Shown: positions 1 through 11,855, counted from the first letter of the stretch. The stretch: DNA of 64,000 nt from Hetaerina americana (GCA_022747635.1 JAKTNV010000018.1:5083813-5147812), one strand, 5' to 3'. The notes: a model not told the origin generated them from the sequence alone. Translations and numbers: made by a program.

Positions 1-199
1 CTTAGACTTGAGCTGAATCCATTCCGATTGAGCAACAATTTTATAGTCAACTCCGATCTCCACTGAAACGTCGTCATATAGTATTCTAGGTTGTTTTGTA
101 GAATAAAGGAGGCGACCGACAGCAGAGGTCATTTGGGCGTGATCTTGTTGCAAGCTCTTGTAGCTACAGCGGACACATTGTGCGAATAGGTAGTATTAT

Positions 200-3190
200 G
201 AAGGATGAAAATGTCAATGGTTTCACGCCATACTTCCCTGAGTATCCTCCCTTCTATATTGCAGTCTTCAACATCCCACTGCCGATCAATATGCTCTGCA
301 TCCATTTTTTTCCTGCCTCCTTGTGATTTCTCCCAACAATATCCTCTCCTCGAACCATCATACCTAGCACTTCCTCATTTGTTTTCATGTCTGTCCACTT
401 CACCTTCTCCATCTTCATCCACACATGCATCAGAAAAACCTCCAATCTACGTCTATCATCCTAATTCAATGGCCCTGTTTCTTCGCCTTACATAACCATG
501 CTCCATTTCAAAGTTTTGACCAACAAGTTTATGAATTTCCATTTTTATATTCTATATTAACATAGCCTTTCTTTTTCTGGAAAACCGCATAGCCCTTGCT
601 TTATTTAGCTGTGTTCTTATTCCATGCCAATTAAACTGACTTTTCACTGCAATCAGCAGAGTTAGTAGTGCCTTGGCTTACTGACAAAGTAAAGCATGAC
701 CATCGGCGGAGGGGACCAGTAGCCGATAGGGGCCATGCAGTAGTCACCGACTGTCATTCCTATCTTCAGGTTTTCCCATGCCTCTTTAATCATTTCCTCT
801 ACATACAAATTGAACAGCAACGGTGTTAATGGGCAACCCTGTCTTACACCTCTTCCTAATTTAATGTATTCCTATTTTCCACAATATATTCATTAGTTTT
901 TTCCAAAATCACTCTATAAAACGCCTTGTCGAAATCTACGAAACAGGTAAATACGTCCTGATTGTATTCTATATTCCTCTCGATAAGTGATCTCATTACT
1001 GCAATGGCATCGTGCGCGTCTCCCCCTTTCCTGAACCCAACCTGATTACAACACTATGTAATCATTTGCCCTGCTCCTCTTCCTTCCGTTGATGATCCTG
1101 AGTACCACTTTATTTGCATTCGAAATCAAACTTAGTGATCTGTAGTCCTCCATATTGCTGCGTTTTTCTATTTTGGAATAGGAACTTATACTGATCTTTA
1201 AAAAATATTCCGGTCAAATCCCGTCCGCAGAAATGCTACGAATTAGTTCATGAAAGCTCTCCCTCCCGCATTTTTCTTAAACTCTTTAAAAACTTTTCTT
1301 AAAAGTATTTTCCTGTTAATGTTGTGTATCCCCACGGCCTTAGTGAATTTTAATTCCCTCAATGTCCTTTCTTTCTTACCATCGAGTAAAACGTAACCTA
1401 AATTATCCTCATCTACGACATATGTTGTCTCTATATCTAATACGAGGTATGTTCAAAAAGTTCCCGAACTGTATTTACTACGAAAAAATATTCCAATATC
1501 AAATTAGTGGTCTGAGTCCCGTTCAAAGTACTCTCTTTCTCATCATATACACTTATCTCACCGATGTTTCACTATTTGAAACAGTTCTGGATCACTTCTT
1601 CCTGAATGTTGCTCCTGCGTTGCATTTTTCTCTATCTCTGCAATTGCGGCAAATATTCTTCCTTTGAGCAGGTGTTTAAGGAGCAGGAAAAAGTCTCATG
1701 GGGCCCGGTCGGGTGCATAGGCAGGGTGGGGAAGAACAGCGGTCTTGTTTTTGGCTAAAAACTCACGAGTTCTGAGACATGAATGATCCGGCTCGCTGTC
1801 GTGGTGAAAAAACGACTGACCGCTCCTCCAAATTTCGGGCCGTTTTCGCCTGATTCTCTCTCTCTTTCTTAGAAGTTTCAAAACCCCTTGTAGTATTCTT
1901 GGTTCCTTGGCCGGTCTTCTGAGGACATTTCGATGCACAACCCCCTTTTCATCGAAAAAGAACAGTGCGCATCACCTTGACATTCGAGCCATCTTGGCGA
2001 CCTTTTTTGGGGAGGGGGAATGTTTTACCAATCCATGGTGAAATTTGCACTTTTGTTTTGATGTCATATCCATTTACCCACGACTCATCACCTGTTATGG
2101 CCCTGGACAAGAAGGTTTCATCCTCTTCAGCTCCATCAAACAGTTCCTAGTAAACACTTGAACTCGATGTTGTTTCTGGTCTGCTATCATCAGGCGAGGC
2201 GCGAATTTGGCGGCGACTTGATGCATCCTCAATTTATCAGTCAGGATTGCATAGTACGAACCAATCGAGATGATGCCACATTGTTCTGCAAGTTCCATGA
2301 CAGTCAAGCGTCGATTTGCACGAACTTTCTCAATGTGGGGGTCATCAGTCGACGTTGATGGCCCTCCGGGACGCTCGTCGTTTTCCACGGATTGCCGCCC
2401 CTTTTAGAGCCGGGCATACCACTTTTAAGGCGTGGTACGTTTCATGGCATCCTCAATATTAGCCTTTGTATTCAACGTAAAATTTTTTGTGGAGGATTTG
2501 CAGAGATTAAAGCAGAACTTACAGAATAACAATACTCCTGCAAAGAGCAAATGTTCGGGAATTTTTTTAACAGACCTCTTAGCACTGGTTTAAATCTTTT
2601 CATACATCATATGTCTTCCTTCCAACTATCTTGGATCTTCTCGGGCTAGAGCAATATTTGTCCTTACTATTCTCTGATTTTATCACGGATTTTGGAGTTT
2701 ACTTTTCCTGACAGGTTTTTAATCTCCCAGTTAAGCGCGCCAATTTCACCCTTCCTTTGCGATCTTTGCTCTGTGATTTCCCACCACGCTCTTTTTGCTC
2801 TATTTTTACCTGGCTCAGGTTATTATTTGTCTCGTGACAACGTCTCTTCTTCGTAAAAATATATTCAAATACGTCAATTTCCTTCCCTCATCTGTGTTTC
2901 TAATCTTTCCCGTTCGTGACCCATTTTTCCTTACCCATCTCCTATTAACAATTTCTATAGTTTCTTTTGAGGCTTTCGATATATATTGTTTCATATTTTT
3001 CCAATTTTCCTCAATATTATCGAGCTCCTTGTCCTTATTTATAATTTTCTCTAATCCTCCTAATACTCCTCTCTCTTTGTTTCCTTTTATTGTTCAAAAT
3101 TACATTTTCCAAACCGCCTTCCCAAATTTTATCTCTTGAACTGGACGGTACACTTCATTATTGCTTATTATGGTCTGAATCCGCATTCGT
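200..3190 (-). mobile_element. LINE A copy 1 (antisense, interrupted)
   Basis: Reverse-strand remnant of a non-LTR retrotransposon that occurs at least seven times in the window. Minus-strand reading at 445-254 gives the C-terminal block KWTDMKTNEEVLGM, and 3' to 5' along the plus strand come the reverse transcriptase blocks (about 780-1430) and, beyond the mariner at 1443-2579, the linker between RT and endonuclease (2585-3190). Stops and frameshifts are many, so it is dead. Family A encodes an endonuclease and an RT with motifs such as [10 protein letters not shown]; this type is found in many animals as 'endonuclease-reverse transcriptase', and I do not fix its clade. The boundaries are approximate. 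Confidence 0.8.
1443..2579 (-). mobile_element. mariner element nested in LINE A copy 1
   Basis: A 1137-bp element flanked by TA dinucleotides (1441-1442 and 2580-2581), the mariner target duplication. Its ends are inverted repeats: the left begins CGAGGTATGTTCAAAAAGTT and the right, reversed, begins AGAGGTCTGTTAAAAAAATT, both followed by CCCGAAC. Minus-strand translation gives a decayed mariner transposase: N-terminal ENDERPGGPSTSTDD and RRLTVMELAEQCGI, a GDESWV first-aspartate block near 2070, then FHHDSEP and TREFLAKNKTAVLPHPAY near 1730-1810. Frameshifts and stops separate these blocks. Confidence 0.88.
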
Positions 3191-3419
3191 TTAGTTAAAA
3201 TGCGAATAAAGCAATTTGTTCCCACAATAAATTACTTCAGATCTTCATTATCAACAAAAGAATGAACAAATTCTATAAAAGCTTTTATACTTGATTGTGG
3301 TTGTCTGGAGATTCTCATAATAGAATCACATAATTTGCCAAATACCATTTCACCATACTGAAGCTCATATGCATATGCAAGATGAAATGATAGTACTCAC
3401 CATTATCACTGAAATAACC

Positions 3420-3740
3420 TGCGCTAAACTCGTCCCGAAGGTCCTTGGAAGGACGACCAAGAGCAGGGACCTCCATTATCCGAAGACCTTCTGTATGCGA
3501 CGTTTCCCCAACCACCTTACAGTCCCAACTTGGCACCTATTTCCTATTCCCTATTAAAGTGAAATCCTCCCTCAAAGGACACGACCACAATGGGAACCTG
3601 AGCACCGTCATAGAAGCTTGTACGCGTAACCTTAAGGACCTACCAGGGAGCCTTCGAGTCGCGGAAGTTGCTGGCAAATGTGCCTCGACGCTCAAGGACT
3701 TTGCTTTGAATAATATTGCGGCATTTTAGAAATATGTGAA
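3420..3740 (+). pseudogene. mariner transposase C-terminal remnant
   Basis: Plus-strand translation includes QLGTYFLFPIKVKSSLKGHD and VIEACTRNLKDLP, which resemble the mariner block with FLFPKLKSSLKG after the third catalytic aspartate. A second copy of the same sequence lies on the opposite strand at about 21160-21410. No inverted repeats or complete frame can be assigned. It directly abuts another mariner remnant on the other strand. Confidence 0.6.
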
Positions 3741-4133
3741 TGAAATCCACTTTTTCGAAACATTTCCCGATTTTTTATACAAACTTTGTTCAACGATACC
3801 CAAGTTTTTTCCAGCCCTTGGATGCTGCCTGAGACGCTTCTATCGGGATAGTCTTTCTTTCTGTGGTAACATATTTTAGATGTCGTCAATAGTTTCATTT
3901 CGGCCTCCTTTCACGGTGGATTTCAATTTAGGAAAAGGTCCGCTAGAGCAAAACTCTGAGAGTAGGGTGTTTGGATAAACACCGGTATTCGGTTTTTCGT
4001 CAAAAACTCCGTAATAATCAATGATAAGTGTGCTGGTGCGTTGTCGTGATGAAAGCACCAAGACTTGTTTTTCCGTTTTTGTGGTCTCATCTTCAAGTAG
4101 GCAATTTGCGCGGAAAAAGACCAGGCTCATCAT
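3740..4133 (-). pseudogene. mariner transposase C-terminal remnant (antisense)
   Basis: Minus-strand frames give LLSEFCSSGPFPKLKSTVKG near 3900-3970 and GLEKTWVSLNKVCIKN near 3780-3840. These correspond to the block around the last catalytic residue and the C-terminal coiled end of mariner transposases. The N-terminal half is missing. The remnant sits exactly between two LINE A copies. Confidence 0.55.
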
Positions 4134-4135
4134 TT

Positions 4136-5345
4136 ATTGTTCGTACATTTTATATTCCTTCCGCTCCTCATGGATCTTTTCTGATTCAGCCAGTATTTTT
4201 CCCAGCATATTTCGAATTGCTAACTCAAAATATTTCTTCATACTTCATGATAGTGTTTTGAACTTCTTGTATAGCGCACCGATTTCGCCCTTCCTCTGTA
4301 ATTTTTTCATGTCCTCGCACTTTGTCATCCACCACGCTTCTACCTTTCTAATCATCCAATCTGTGAACCATGGTTTCCTTGCCCTTTTCCTATTAACAGC
4401 TCCTATAGTTTCTATTCGGCTTTTGGAATTCCCCTTTTGATTTTTTTCCACTTTTTGTCGATAGTCCTCCGCTCTTTTACCTCACCAGTGATTTTCTTTA
4501 CAGCCTGCTGATAATCCTTCCTTATCAATTCCGTTAATACTTCCACATTCCATTTCCTAACCCGCCTCCCCTGCCTTATCTTTTTGAATCGGACGCCACA
4601 CTTCATAGCAACTAAATTGTGATCACAGTCCGCATCCGCTCCCGGGAAGCTGTGGCACTTTGTCATCCACCACGCTTCTACCTTTCTAATCATCCAATCT
4701 GTGAACCATGGTTTCCTTGCCCTTTTCCTATTAACAGCTCCTATAGTTTCTATTCGGCTTTTGGAATTCCCCTTTTGATTTTTTTCCACTTTTTGTCGAT
4801 AGTCCTCCGCTCTTTTACCTCACCAGTGATTTTCTTTACAGCCTGCTGATAATCCTTCCTTATCAATTCCGTTAATACTTCCACATTCCATTTCCTAACC
4901 CGCCTCCCCTGCCTTATCTTTTTGAATCGGACGCCACACTTCATAGCAACTAAATTGTGATCACAGTCCGCATCCGCTCCCGGGAAGCTGTGGGAATTTA
5001 TCACACTGTCCCTAAACATGTGTCTAACCCGAATATAATCTAGCTGATACCTTTCTGAGTCTTTTGGCTTTTTCCATTTATGCCTACGCCTTTTGTGGTG
5101 TCTAAACCAAGTGTTGATGATGTCTAACCCCTGTCTCCTACAGAACTCAACTACTTTCTCCCCTCGGTCATTCCTCGTGCCTAAACCGTAGTCCCCCACC
5201 TCATCACCATCTCTTACTTCGCCCACCGTCGCATTCCAATCCCCCATCACTATCAAATGTTTTCATACAGGAACACATGCGATTTTGTCCTCTAGCTGAT
5301 CGTATATTCTATTGACTTCTTCTTCCTTTTCTCCTTCCTCCTTCA
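4136..5345 (-). mobile_element. LINE A copy 2: endonuclease region, antisense
   Basis: The minus-strand frame 5256-4750 encodes MIVMGDWNATVGEV, GTRNDRGEKVVEFCRRQGLD, WFRHHKRRR, YQLDYIRVRH and PGADADCDHNLVAMKC: the second half of an apurinic-type endonuclease with GDWN and the terminal D-H pair (SDH replaced by CDHN). Downstream lies the linker before the RT, where the frame is extended and repeated by the 338-bp duplication. The RT itself is absent. It is 5' truncated near 5345. Confidence 0.82.
4317..4992. repeat. Perfect 338-bp tandem duplication inside LINE A
   Basis: Bases 4317-4654 and 4655-4992 appear identical throughout by direct reading. The junction joins the endonuclease end (GGAAGCTGTG) to the linker (GCACTTTGTC). 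The surrounding LINE is decayed, so an identical pair implies a very recent duplication or an assembly artefact. Confidence 0.9.
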
Positions 5346-5461
5346 TACTACTTCCTTATTTATGACATGTAACACTCGAAAAATAACCAATCGTTAGTTG
5401 CGCTGTTTTTTCTCCCGGAAATATTTTGTTAGGTGCTTAATCTATGTTAAATAAGCTTCTT

Positions 5462-5596
5462 TTAAATGTTTCCATGAATGTTAAAATTAATTCGAATCGG
5501 AATACCTATTTATATTAATATAAGTCAAACTTAATACGCATTACTAAAATAATAAATTCGATTCACATTGATTCTCATATTCATGGAAACATTTAA
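5462..5596. repeat. Small inverted repeat, MITE-like
   Basis: Eighteen bases at 5462-5479 (TTAAATGTTTCCATGAAT) are repeated as a perfect reverse complement at 5579-5596. The inner sequence is also weakly complementary. No clear target duplication. The rest of 5346-6338 holds nothing that I recognise; upstream dpr exons may have been missed here. Confidence 0.5.
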
Positions 5597-6338
5597 CAAA
5601 TTCACAATAGGTAGTGTAAAAATTCATGTAGTTTTAAAGTTTGGCGGCAACACTCGATTGAAGTCTTTCCTAGTTTGTGTTTCCCTAAAAATGACAAAAG
5701 ATAACACCCCTATGGCTGCAACTTATGACCGTACTAATATTGTATGTAATATTGAAAAAATCGCCAGAAACTCGCATTTTCAAAGAAGTTAGTCGATTTT
5801 TCCAGCGAGATGTGGAAAGACATAAAAATGAGTCAGAATACTTTACTCTAACGTTGTTTTTATATAAATACGGATAATTATAGTAAAATGGCGTAAATTA
5901 CGGATAATGCGTTCAAGTTAAAGATTACTCGGAATGAAATAGAGTAATTTTTTCTCAGTTTTCATAATTCAAGCATTACTCTTATTAGGTTTACGGTATT
6001 TAACGTGAGAGTTCATGAAGATTGAAAGTTTTTCAGCAATAAAATGAATGTTTTTTGTATTCTATTGCTGACAAGGAAACTACTTTGAAAATAAGTCTCC
6101 AACTAGAGAGTTGAGTGCCCAGGAATATGCGGCGTTGCATGAGTGAGTCCATTTGTAGTTAACATGTTTACGGGCTACATTTTCATTGGCATTATAACGC
6201 TAATTACCGCGACAGGTAATTCGTAAAAAGATCATAGTCATTAAGGTGTCCCACGCCCTTTTTTGAGGGTGTATGTATGCATTGTGTGGTCGTCTCTCTG
6301 CATTGACGTCCCTCCTCTCTCTCTCTCTCCCGATACAG

Positions 6339-6871
6339 TTCCACGGAGAGTGGAGCCGACCGTTTGGCACCGGCATGCTGCCCAGGACCACCTGGAGAGG
6401 CCCTCGGTTGGATCGGGGGGCGAGACGCCTCCAAAGGTCAGGACCCTGGAGGACACTGCCTTCTCGGAGGAGGTGCCCGAGCTGGAGTTTTCCATGCCGG
6501 CCACGGCGGCGATAGTGTCGACGTCGATGGTGTCAAGCGCGGGCCCGACGCACGCGGCGAAGGAGGAAGGGGGGGGCGAGGAGGAGGAGGGGGGCGAGGA
6601 GGTTGAGGGGGGCGAGGAGGAGACGTACCAAGGGGATCAGCCTCTCGGGCCGACGGCGGGGGTGGTGTTCAGGGGCGGCGGAGGAGGAGGAGGTGAGGTC
6701 GGCCCCACGCTGGGCGCCCAGCAACCAAAACAGCTGTGGTTCTCCAACTTCGAGGAGTTCCAGAGACTGACGGAGCCGGCGTTCGACAACAACACGGTGT
6801 CCAACGTGACCGTCCAACTCGGCGGCACGGCGTTCCTACACTGCCGGGTGCGGAACCTCGGGGAGCGGACG
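6339..6871 (+). CDS. dpr: dpr exon: acidic N-terminal segment and first part of Ig1
   Basis: A CT-rich tract followed by CAG at 6336-6338 is the chosen acceptor and GTGAGT at 6872 the donor. The first codon is split, with two bases in this exon. About 177 residues follow. Roughly the first 150 are low-complexity, with runs of Glu and Gly around 6561-6700, a composition unlike an Ig domain. The conserved part begins near QLWFSNFEEF and runs through FDNNTVSNVTVQLGG, FLHCRVRNLGERT. This holds the first Ig1 cysteine and two N-glycosylation sequons (NNT, NVT). The open frame continues upstream to an ATG at 6263, but the residues there do not resemble a clear signal peptide, so splicing from an upstream exon is preferred. 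GC content is far above the surroundings. Confidence 0.85.
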
Positions 6872-6988
6872 GTGAGTGGAGCCGAAGTGCGTATCACTCC
6901 CATATACGTATGTAATATTATGGACGTTTAATTTTAATGATTCTAGCATTCAAAGGAATCTAGTATTGTGTAACAGTCGCCGAATGCA

Positions 6989-7014
6989 CGAGAGAGAGAG
7001 AGAGAGAGAGAGAG
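6989..7014. repeat. (AG)n microsatellite
   Basis: A run of AG dinucleotides just inside dpr intron 1. Confidence 0.9.
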
Positions 7015-8400
7015 AATGGATACGATCTCGGGCCATAAGCGGCCAAAGCGTGAAAATTGTTAATATTTTGATTTACTATTCAAGATGGGATTCCCGAGCG
7101 CGACCACTTCCACGAATTATAGTCACGATTATCGTGTTAAAATGGATCGAAAATGCAAATGGTTGGACTCACTTGAAAGAAAAATCCCTTTTAATGTCCA
7201 TTTGCAAATAGTCGTTGCATAATTGGGACGGTTGACTAGGTTAGAGTTCGCATATCGATGACAGCTGGGTCGCGAACTTCAATGAACCAAATCACGGCAA
7301 TGGCGGAGACCTGAAACCTTTCTGCAGTATCATGTTAGTGGGAAACATTCAAAACTTTATAGAGATGGGCCCTGGCGGTGAAAATGTCCGTGGAGTGTGA
7401 TTACAGAAGAAAATGCCATTACTGCCATGAGAGGCTTTTAGAATCAAAACTCCCTCGCTGCCATTGGCCAGTTTGTGAAAGCCACGCCTACGTTTCAACA
7501 TATTTAAAAACCTCAGTGAAAATATGGTTGAAAATGTTCCAACTATAATAAAATGGTAACAGAAACAAATTTATTATAGGAAAATTTTTATAGCCAAAAT
7601 TTTGTGCCGCATTTGTTACTGCGTGCTTTAAATTTATCCGCGGTTGGCGGGCAAGGCGTGGATAATTTTAGTGTAAAAGGGGATTGAAGTCATGAGAAGA
7701 ATATAATAGAATGCCATGTGGAATATACCCATGATGTCTTTGTGCACATACCAAATTTTCAGTGTGTTTCATAGAATATAATTAATGAAGCTGGTGGGAA
7801 TTTCGGTAAGCATACGTAGATGGGGAGTGGAAGGAAGGAGAGGCGACTGGGGAATTGGAATTCCATGCCGCAAGCAAGGGTGGCCGAAATGCATATTCTG
7901 AATCGATAGCGACAGCTAAGCAGTAATTGCGTGCATTATAGCGGGTGATTTTTTTTTAATTTATAGTGTTGAGGATAAGTTGATGGCGAGCTGACTCTTT
8001 ATATTCGTACTCAGCAATGTTAAAAATAGAAACTAATTGGAAAAACAAAATTTTTCAATTAAAACATTTTTTCACCTACTTTCAATCTTATACTCTGATG
8101 CAAACAAAAATGGCATGTATTTGTAAACGTTTTATCTCGAATACTGCTCTAAGATTTATGTAAAACGTAGCATATTTTTAGTTATTACAAATCCATTAAG
8201 GTTTACATCATTTTTGGCAAAGTTTATGTGCGGCCACAATTGTAGAAGATTCGTGTCATAATTGAGCAGAGAAACCCGTAGAGAATCTGTTGCCATGGTG
8301 ACATAAGTAAACGCCGAATGGGGTCAATTCCGCAATCTTCAGAGTGGGGCGCACCCTCGACTCCGCTCCCAAATGGGACGTGATTAACTATGAATTACAA
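7015..8400. other. dpr intron 1, no recognised feature
   Basis: No coding similarity, tandem repeat or transposon end was recognised on either strand; short ORFs here are of chance length. Confidence 0.6.
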
Positions 8401-8975
8401 TGCAACAATTTCAGAGTGTAAAAATCATTCGCCTTGACCGGGATTTGAACCCGGATTCCTCGATTTCCAGCCGAGTGCTTAAGCCAATCTAGCTATCGAG
8501 GCGTCCTGTTAAACTCTGAAATTTTGGGGGCATTAAAGGAACTAGATGTTGCGACGAAATACCGTACATAAAATGCTGCAGGCATTCGTAGCCGCGCGCG
8601 ATGCGCTATAGTCCTCGAGGTTAAAGCCAACTTTAAACACTTAGGCTGTTTTTACCTTTGAAATATTCCAAGAAATTTTGGAAGATGCCGCGACAGTATA
8701 TTTTGAACGGAGTATTTCGCTAAGTGCGCATTGCAATACAACATTATCAGAGAGTAAAAATCATTCGCCTTGACTGGGATTAAAACCCGGATTTTCAAAG
8801 TTTAAGAGGACGCCTCGAGAGCTTAACTGACAGGACATGGAGGGATCCGGGTTTGAATCCCGGTCGAGGTGAATGATTTTTTCACTCTGAAATTGTTGCA
8901 TTGCAATGCACACTTGGTGGAAGAATCCGTTTAAAAGTTACTGTCGCGACATCTCCTGCAGTTTCTTTGGTCGTG
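8401..8975. repeat. tRNA-derived repeat: tandem and inverted arrangement
   Basis: A tRNA-like head lies on the minus strand at 8431-8502: acceptor GCCTCGA pairs with TCAAGGC with one mismatch, an A-box-like TAGCTAGATTGG, a five-pair anticodon stem around CTGGAAA, and a T arm CCGGG/TTCAAAT/CCCGG. A second minus-strand head begins about 340 bp later (near 8765) and is cut after its T arm, where the sequence switches to a plus-strand head ending at 8871 with its 3' tail to about 8975. The outer flanks (TTTCAGAGTGTAAAAATCAT at left, its reverse complement at right) form inverted ends. The GGA anticodon would mean tRNA-Ser, but the long Ser variable arm is missing, so this is read as a SINE-like repeat, not a working tRNA gene. 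Confidence 0.7.
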
Positions 8976-9305
8976 ATGCCAATGTTGGGCGGGGACCACG
9001 GTTGCTCAAGGAAAGGAAAGGTGATCGACCCTCTCGATCAGCCTCTCCGCTAAATACGCTCGTAAAAATTACTTCAGTAGTGGAAAAATTGTTAAATAAT
9101 TTTGTAAAATATGTCCAAGATGGTTAATTCAATTCCTTCAAAGTATCTGTTTCTGCAATTAAAAAAATAGTTTGTGACATTCTCCCTTATCGTCAATAAT
9201 CAACCTTAAATACTTAAAAACGTTTGAGAAAATGCTAATATGTGTTGTAAAACCTCAGTTATATATGGAAATATGGCTGTGGTTTTAGAAAAAATGGTTT
9301 GTTGT

Positions 9306-9307
<2 letters not shown>

Positions 9308-9399
<92 letters not shown>

Positions 9400-9485
9400 T
9401 TATTTATTTATATATATATACATATTTATATATATATATACATATATATATACCTATATATATATATACATATATATATACATGC
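9308..9485. repeat. (TACA)n, (CA)n and (TA)n compound microsatellite
   Basis: TACA repeats pass into CA and then a long TA tract with TTTA interruptions. Long ORFs across it are products of the repeat. Confidence 0.95.
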
Positions 9486-11060
9486 ATGTGGATGATATGT
9501 TATTTAAATCTTCACAAAGTGTAACATATTTACTAGCTTCATTCATAAATATGAAAGGATCAGCTGTCTAACAGTTCAACGTCTGTATTATTATAAACTT
9601 GTCAGGTCTGTAAATCTCTTTAAGTAAACTTAAGGTTTTTTTTTATTTTTCTATCAAATGGCAAATATCACCGGAGTAAACTTGAGTACGAATTAATTCT
9701 CCATAAATGCGCGTAAAATCCTAAAACCCAAACTAAATACTCACAGAAATATTTTATCTCTATTTTTCTCATCTATAAATAGTGGGTTTCACAATGATTG
9801 CCTGGAACGTGACCGTTCCATCAGCGAATACGTGCTAACAGTTGCACATATATTTGATTAGAATATAAGTGTCTTTAATGTAATTGGTAGGGGTGAACCC
9901 GTGCCATACTTAAGTGCATTAACTTCAATCACTACTCTATAGCTCGCGCAACTTGATCTGAAGTAGATTAGATCAACTGGCCGCGCGTGTCAGGTGAAGG
10001 ACAGAATGCCAAAAACCACACGCCCTTATGAAAAGGTGTGATACTGATCTGATCTGGTCCTCTTTGGTCCAGTGGGCACACATTTCAGGCTCTGTAGAAT
10101 TGAAATATTTTTCAAAAATCTCTGATCAAGCAACACGAATGCCACTGTGTTAAACGCATACAATTACTTTCGCCAATCTTGGAGAATTAGTGCTGAAATC
10201 ATAAATGCCCGAACGAAATAAATCCTTGCACGGCGCAATTTGCTCGGAACACAATTACGGTAAAAAATAGATACCAAAGAAGTCAACGAACTTGAATCAA
10301 TAGATGTTATGATATTTGATATGTTGGCCATTCAGAGCAAGACGATTTGAAGCAGATTCCGCGCCTGCGCACCTCGTCAGATAAGGTAATATAGAAAGAA
10401 TAGTGTCTTCCAAACGCCAATTTGAAAACCATATTCACAGCAACTTAACTGTTGGCTAGCCACGCGGAAGGAAAGTGTGAGATTTAGTCTTCCATGTGAG
10501 CAAGTGCATCCATACTAACTATAAGACACCTCAAAGGAAACATTTTTCAGTCAATTTACTTTGTATGTGGAGGTGTTTTTCAGACAGGACGGTCTAAATG
10601 AGGCTCTCCCTAGATCCCAAGATTCCAGGCCTATTTCCCTTTGAAATCATCAATCAGGATGAGTTCCGAAGGTAATGCAATTTAATATCCTGCGCCGCTC
10701 GTATTGGTCAGAGTGGAATCAAAGCACTTGGATAAGGTGGAGGAAACGCTATGCTTCACATAAGAATTGGTCTCAGTGCTCTCCAAGCTGTTGAAGTGGC
10801 AGGATGTTAGTTATTGTAAACCTCTGCGCGCCGACCGTGTCACGAAAGACCAACCGAACGGAAATTTCAAGTGAACTTTTTGAGGTTCTTTTACCAACGC
10901 CTTTTATGTATTTTTCCCTGCAGTACTTAACAAACTCGCCGTATAGTACAACTTGCAGGATACGAATTGATTTTTTTTCCCAGCCCTATTATGAGCACAT
11001 TTTCAATTATACAGCGAAACATCAAGACTATGTAATGGCATCATTGCCAAGGATGAATTA
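9486..11060. other. dpr intron 1, little recognised
   Basis: No gene recognised. A sequence of about 30 bases near 10851 (AACCGAACGGAAATTTCAAG) recurs in altered form at 11137 in the adjoining mariner, so the mariner remnant may extend into 10.8-11.06 kb. Confidence 0.5.
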
Positions 11061-11855
11061 ATCATTTTCTACGAAAAATGTCAAAGTTCCATTTTATGTG
11101 TGGTGATAGAAATCACCCAGTTCTAATCCCGAGCAACCGAGCGGAAATGTCAAGTGCACTTTTACCACATATTGTAAATGAACCTGATTATTTGGACATC
11201 GTCATCGCTGGCGATGAAACATGGATTTTTCAATACGGCCCAGAAAAAAAACGTAAAAGCTCTGAGCGGCACACCAACCAGTTCACCAAGCCCAAAAAGG
11301 CAAGGATGAGCAAATCAAAAGTGAGAACAATTCTCATTGTCTTTTTTGACAGTAAAGGGATGGTCCTTAAGGAGTTTATTCCGCCAAGGACAAACAGTCG
11401 ATGATGCATAGTACGTGGATGTGCTGGAAAGACTCCGATAAAGGGTCATCGGGTCGAGAACAGACATCTCCGTTACCTAACAACTCCATCACGACAAGGC
11501 GGCTTACTACAACGCGCTAATAGTCCGCGAGTTCTTGGCCAAAGGTCAAGTGTCAGCCCTGCCCCACCCCCCAGCAGACTTCTTTTTGTTCCCTTTAATT
11601 AAGGCAGTCCTGAAGGAAACCCGTTTTTCATCCATAGAAGAGATCCAATCAGCCGTGACGAAGAACTTCCGTGAGGTCCCCGAGGACGCCTTCCAGGGTG
11701 CGTGACGGTCAATGCAGAGACGCTGGAAAAATGTGTGCATAGAGGCCCAAGGACAGTATTTTGAAGAATTTCAAGTGTTTGTGCAAATCTGTTCAATAAA
11801 TTATTTAAAAACATAAGCTTTACTTTTGGAACAAACCCTGTATGTAAAGATTTTT
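11060..11855 (+). pseudogene. mariner transposase, catalytic half, decayed
   Basis: Plus-strand reading gives NRAEMSSALLPHIVNEPDYL and DIVIAGDETWIFQYGPEKKR with the first catalytic aspartate (GDETW), then ARMSKSKVRTILIVFFDSKG and KEFIPP. After a stop at 11404 the other blocks follow: LHHDKAAYYNALIVREFLAK (second aspartate), PPADFFLFPLIKAVLKETRF (third) and WKNVCIEAQGQYFEEF. The end near 11850 (GGAACAAACCCTGTATGTA) resembles a mariner terminal repeat. The N-terminal helix-turn-helix is not recognisable. The family is of the SETMAR/Hsmar type. Confidence 0.82.

Noticed and set aside
6273..6606. Other-frame ORFs over the GC-rich dpr exon on both strands
   Set aside because: Shadow frames caused by high GC content; only one frame carries the conserved Ig1 sequence.
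8431..8502. Possible functional tRNA-Ser(GGA) gene on the minus strand
   Set aside because: The cloverleaf is good, but the variable arm is short, unlike tRNA-Ser; the same sequence recurs in damaged form with shared non-tRNA tails at other loci.
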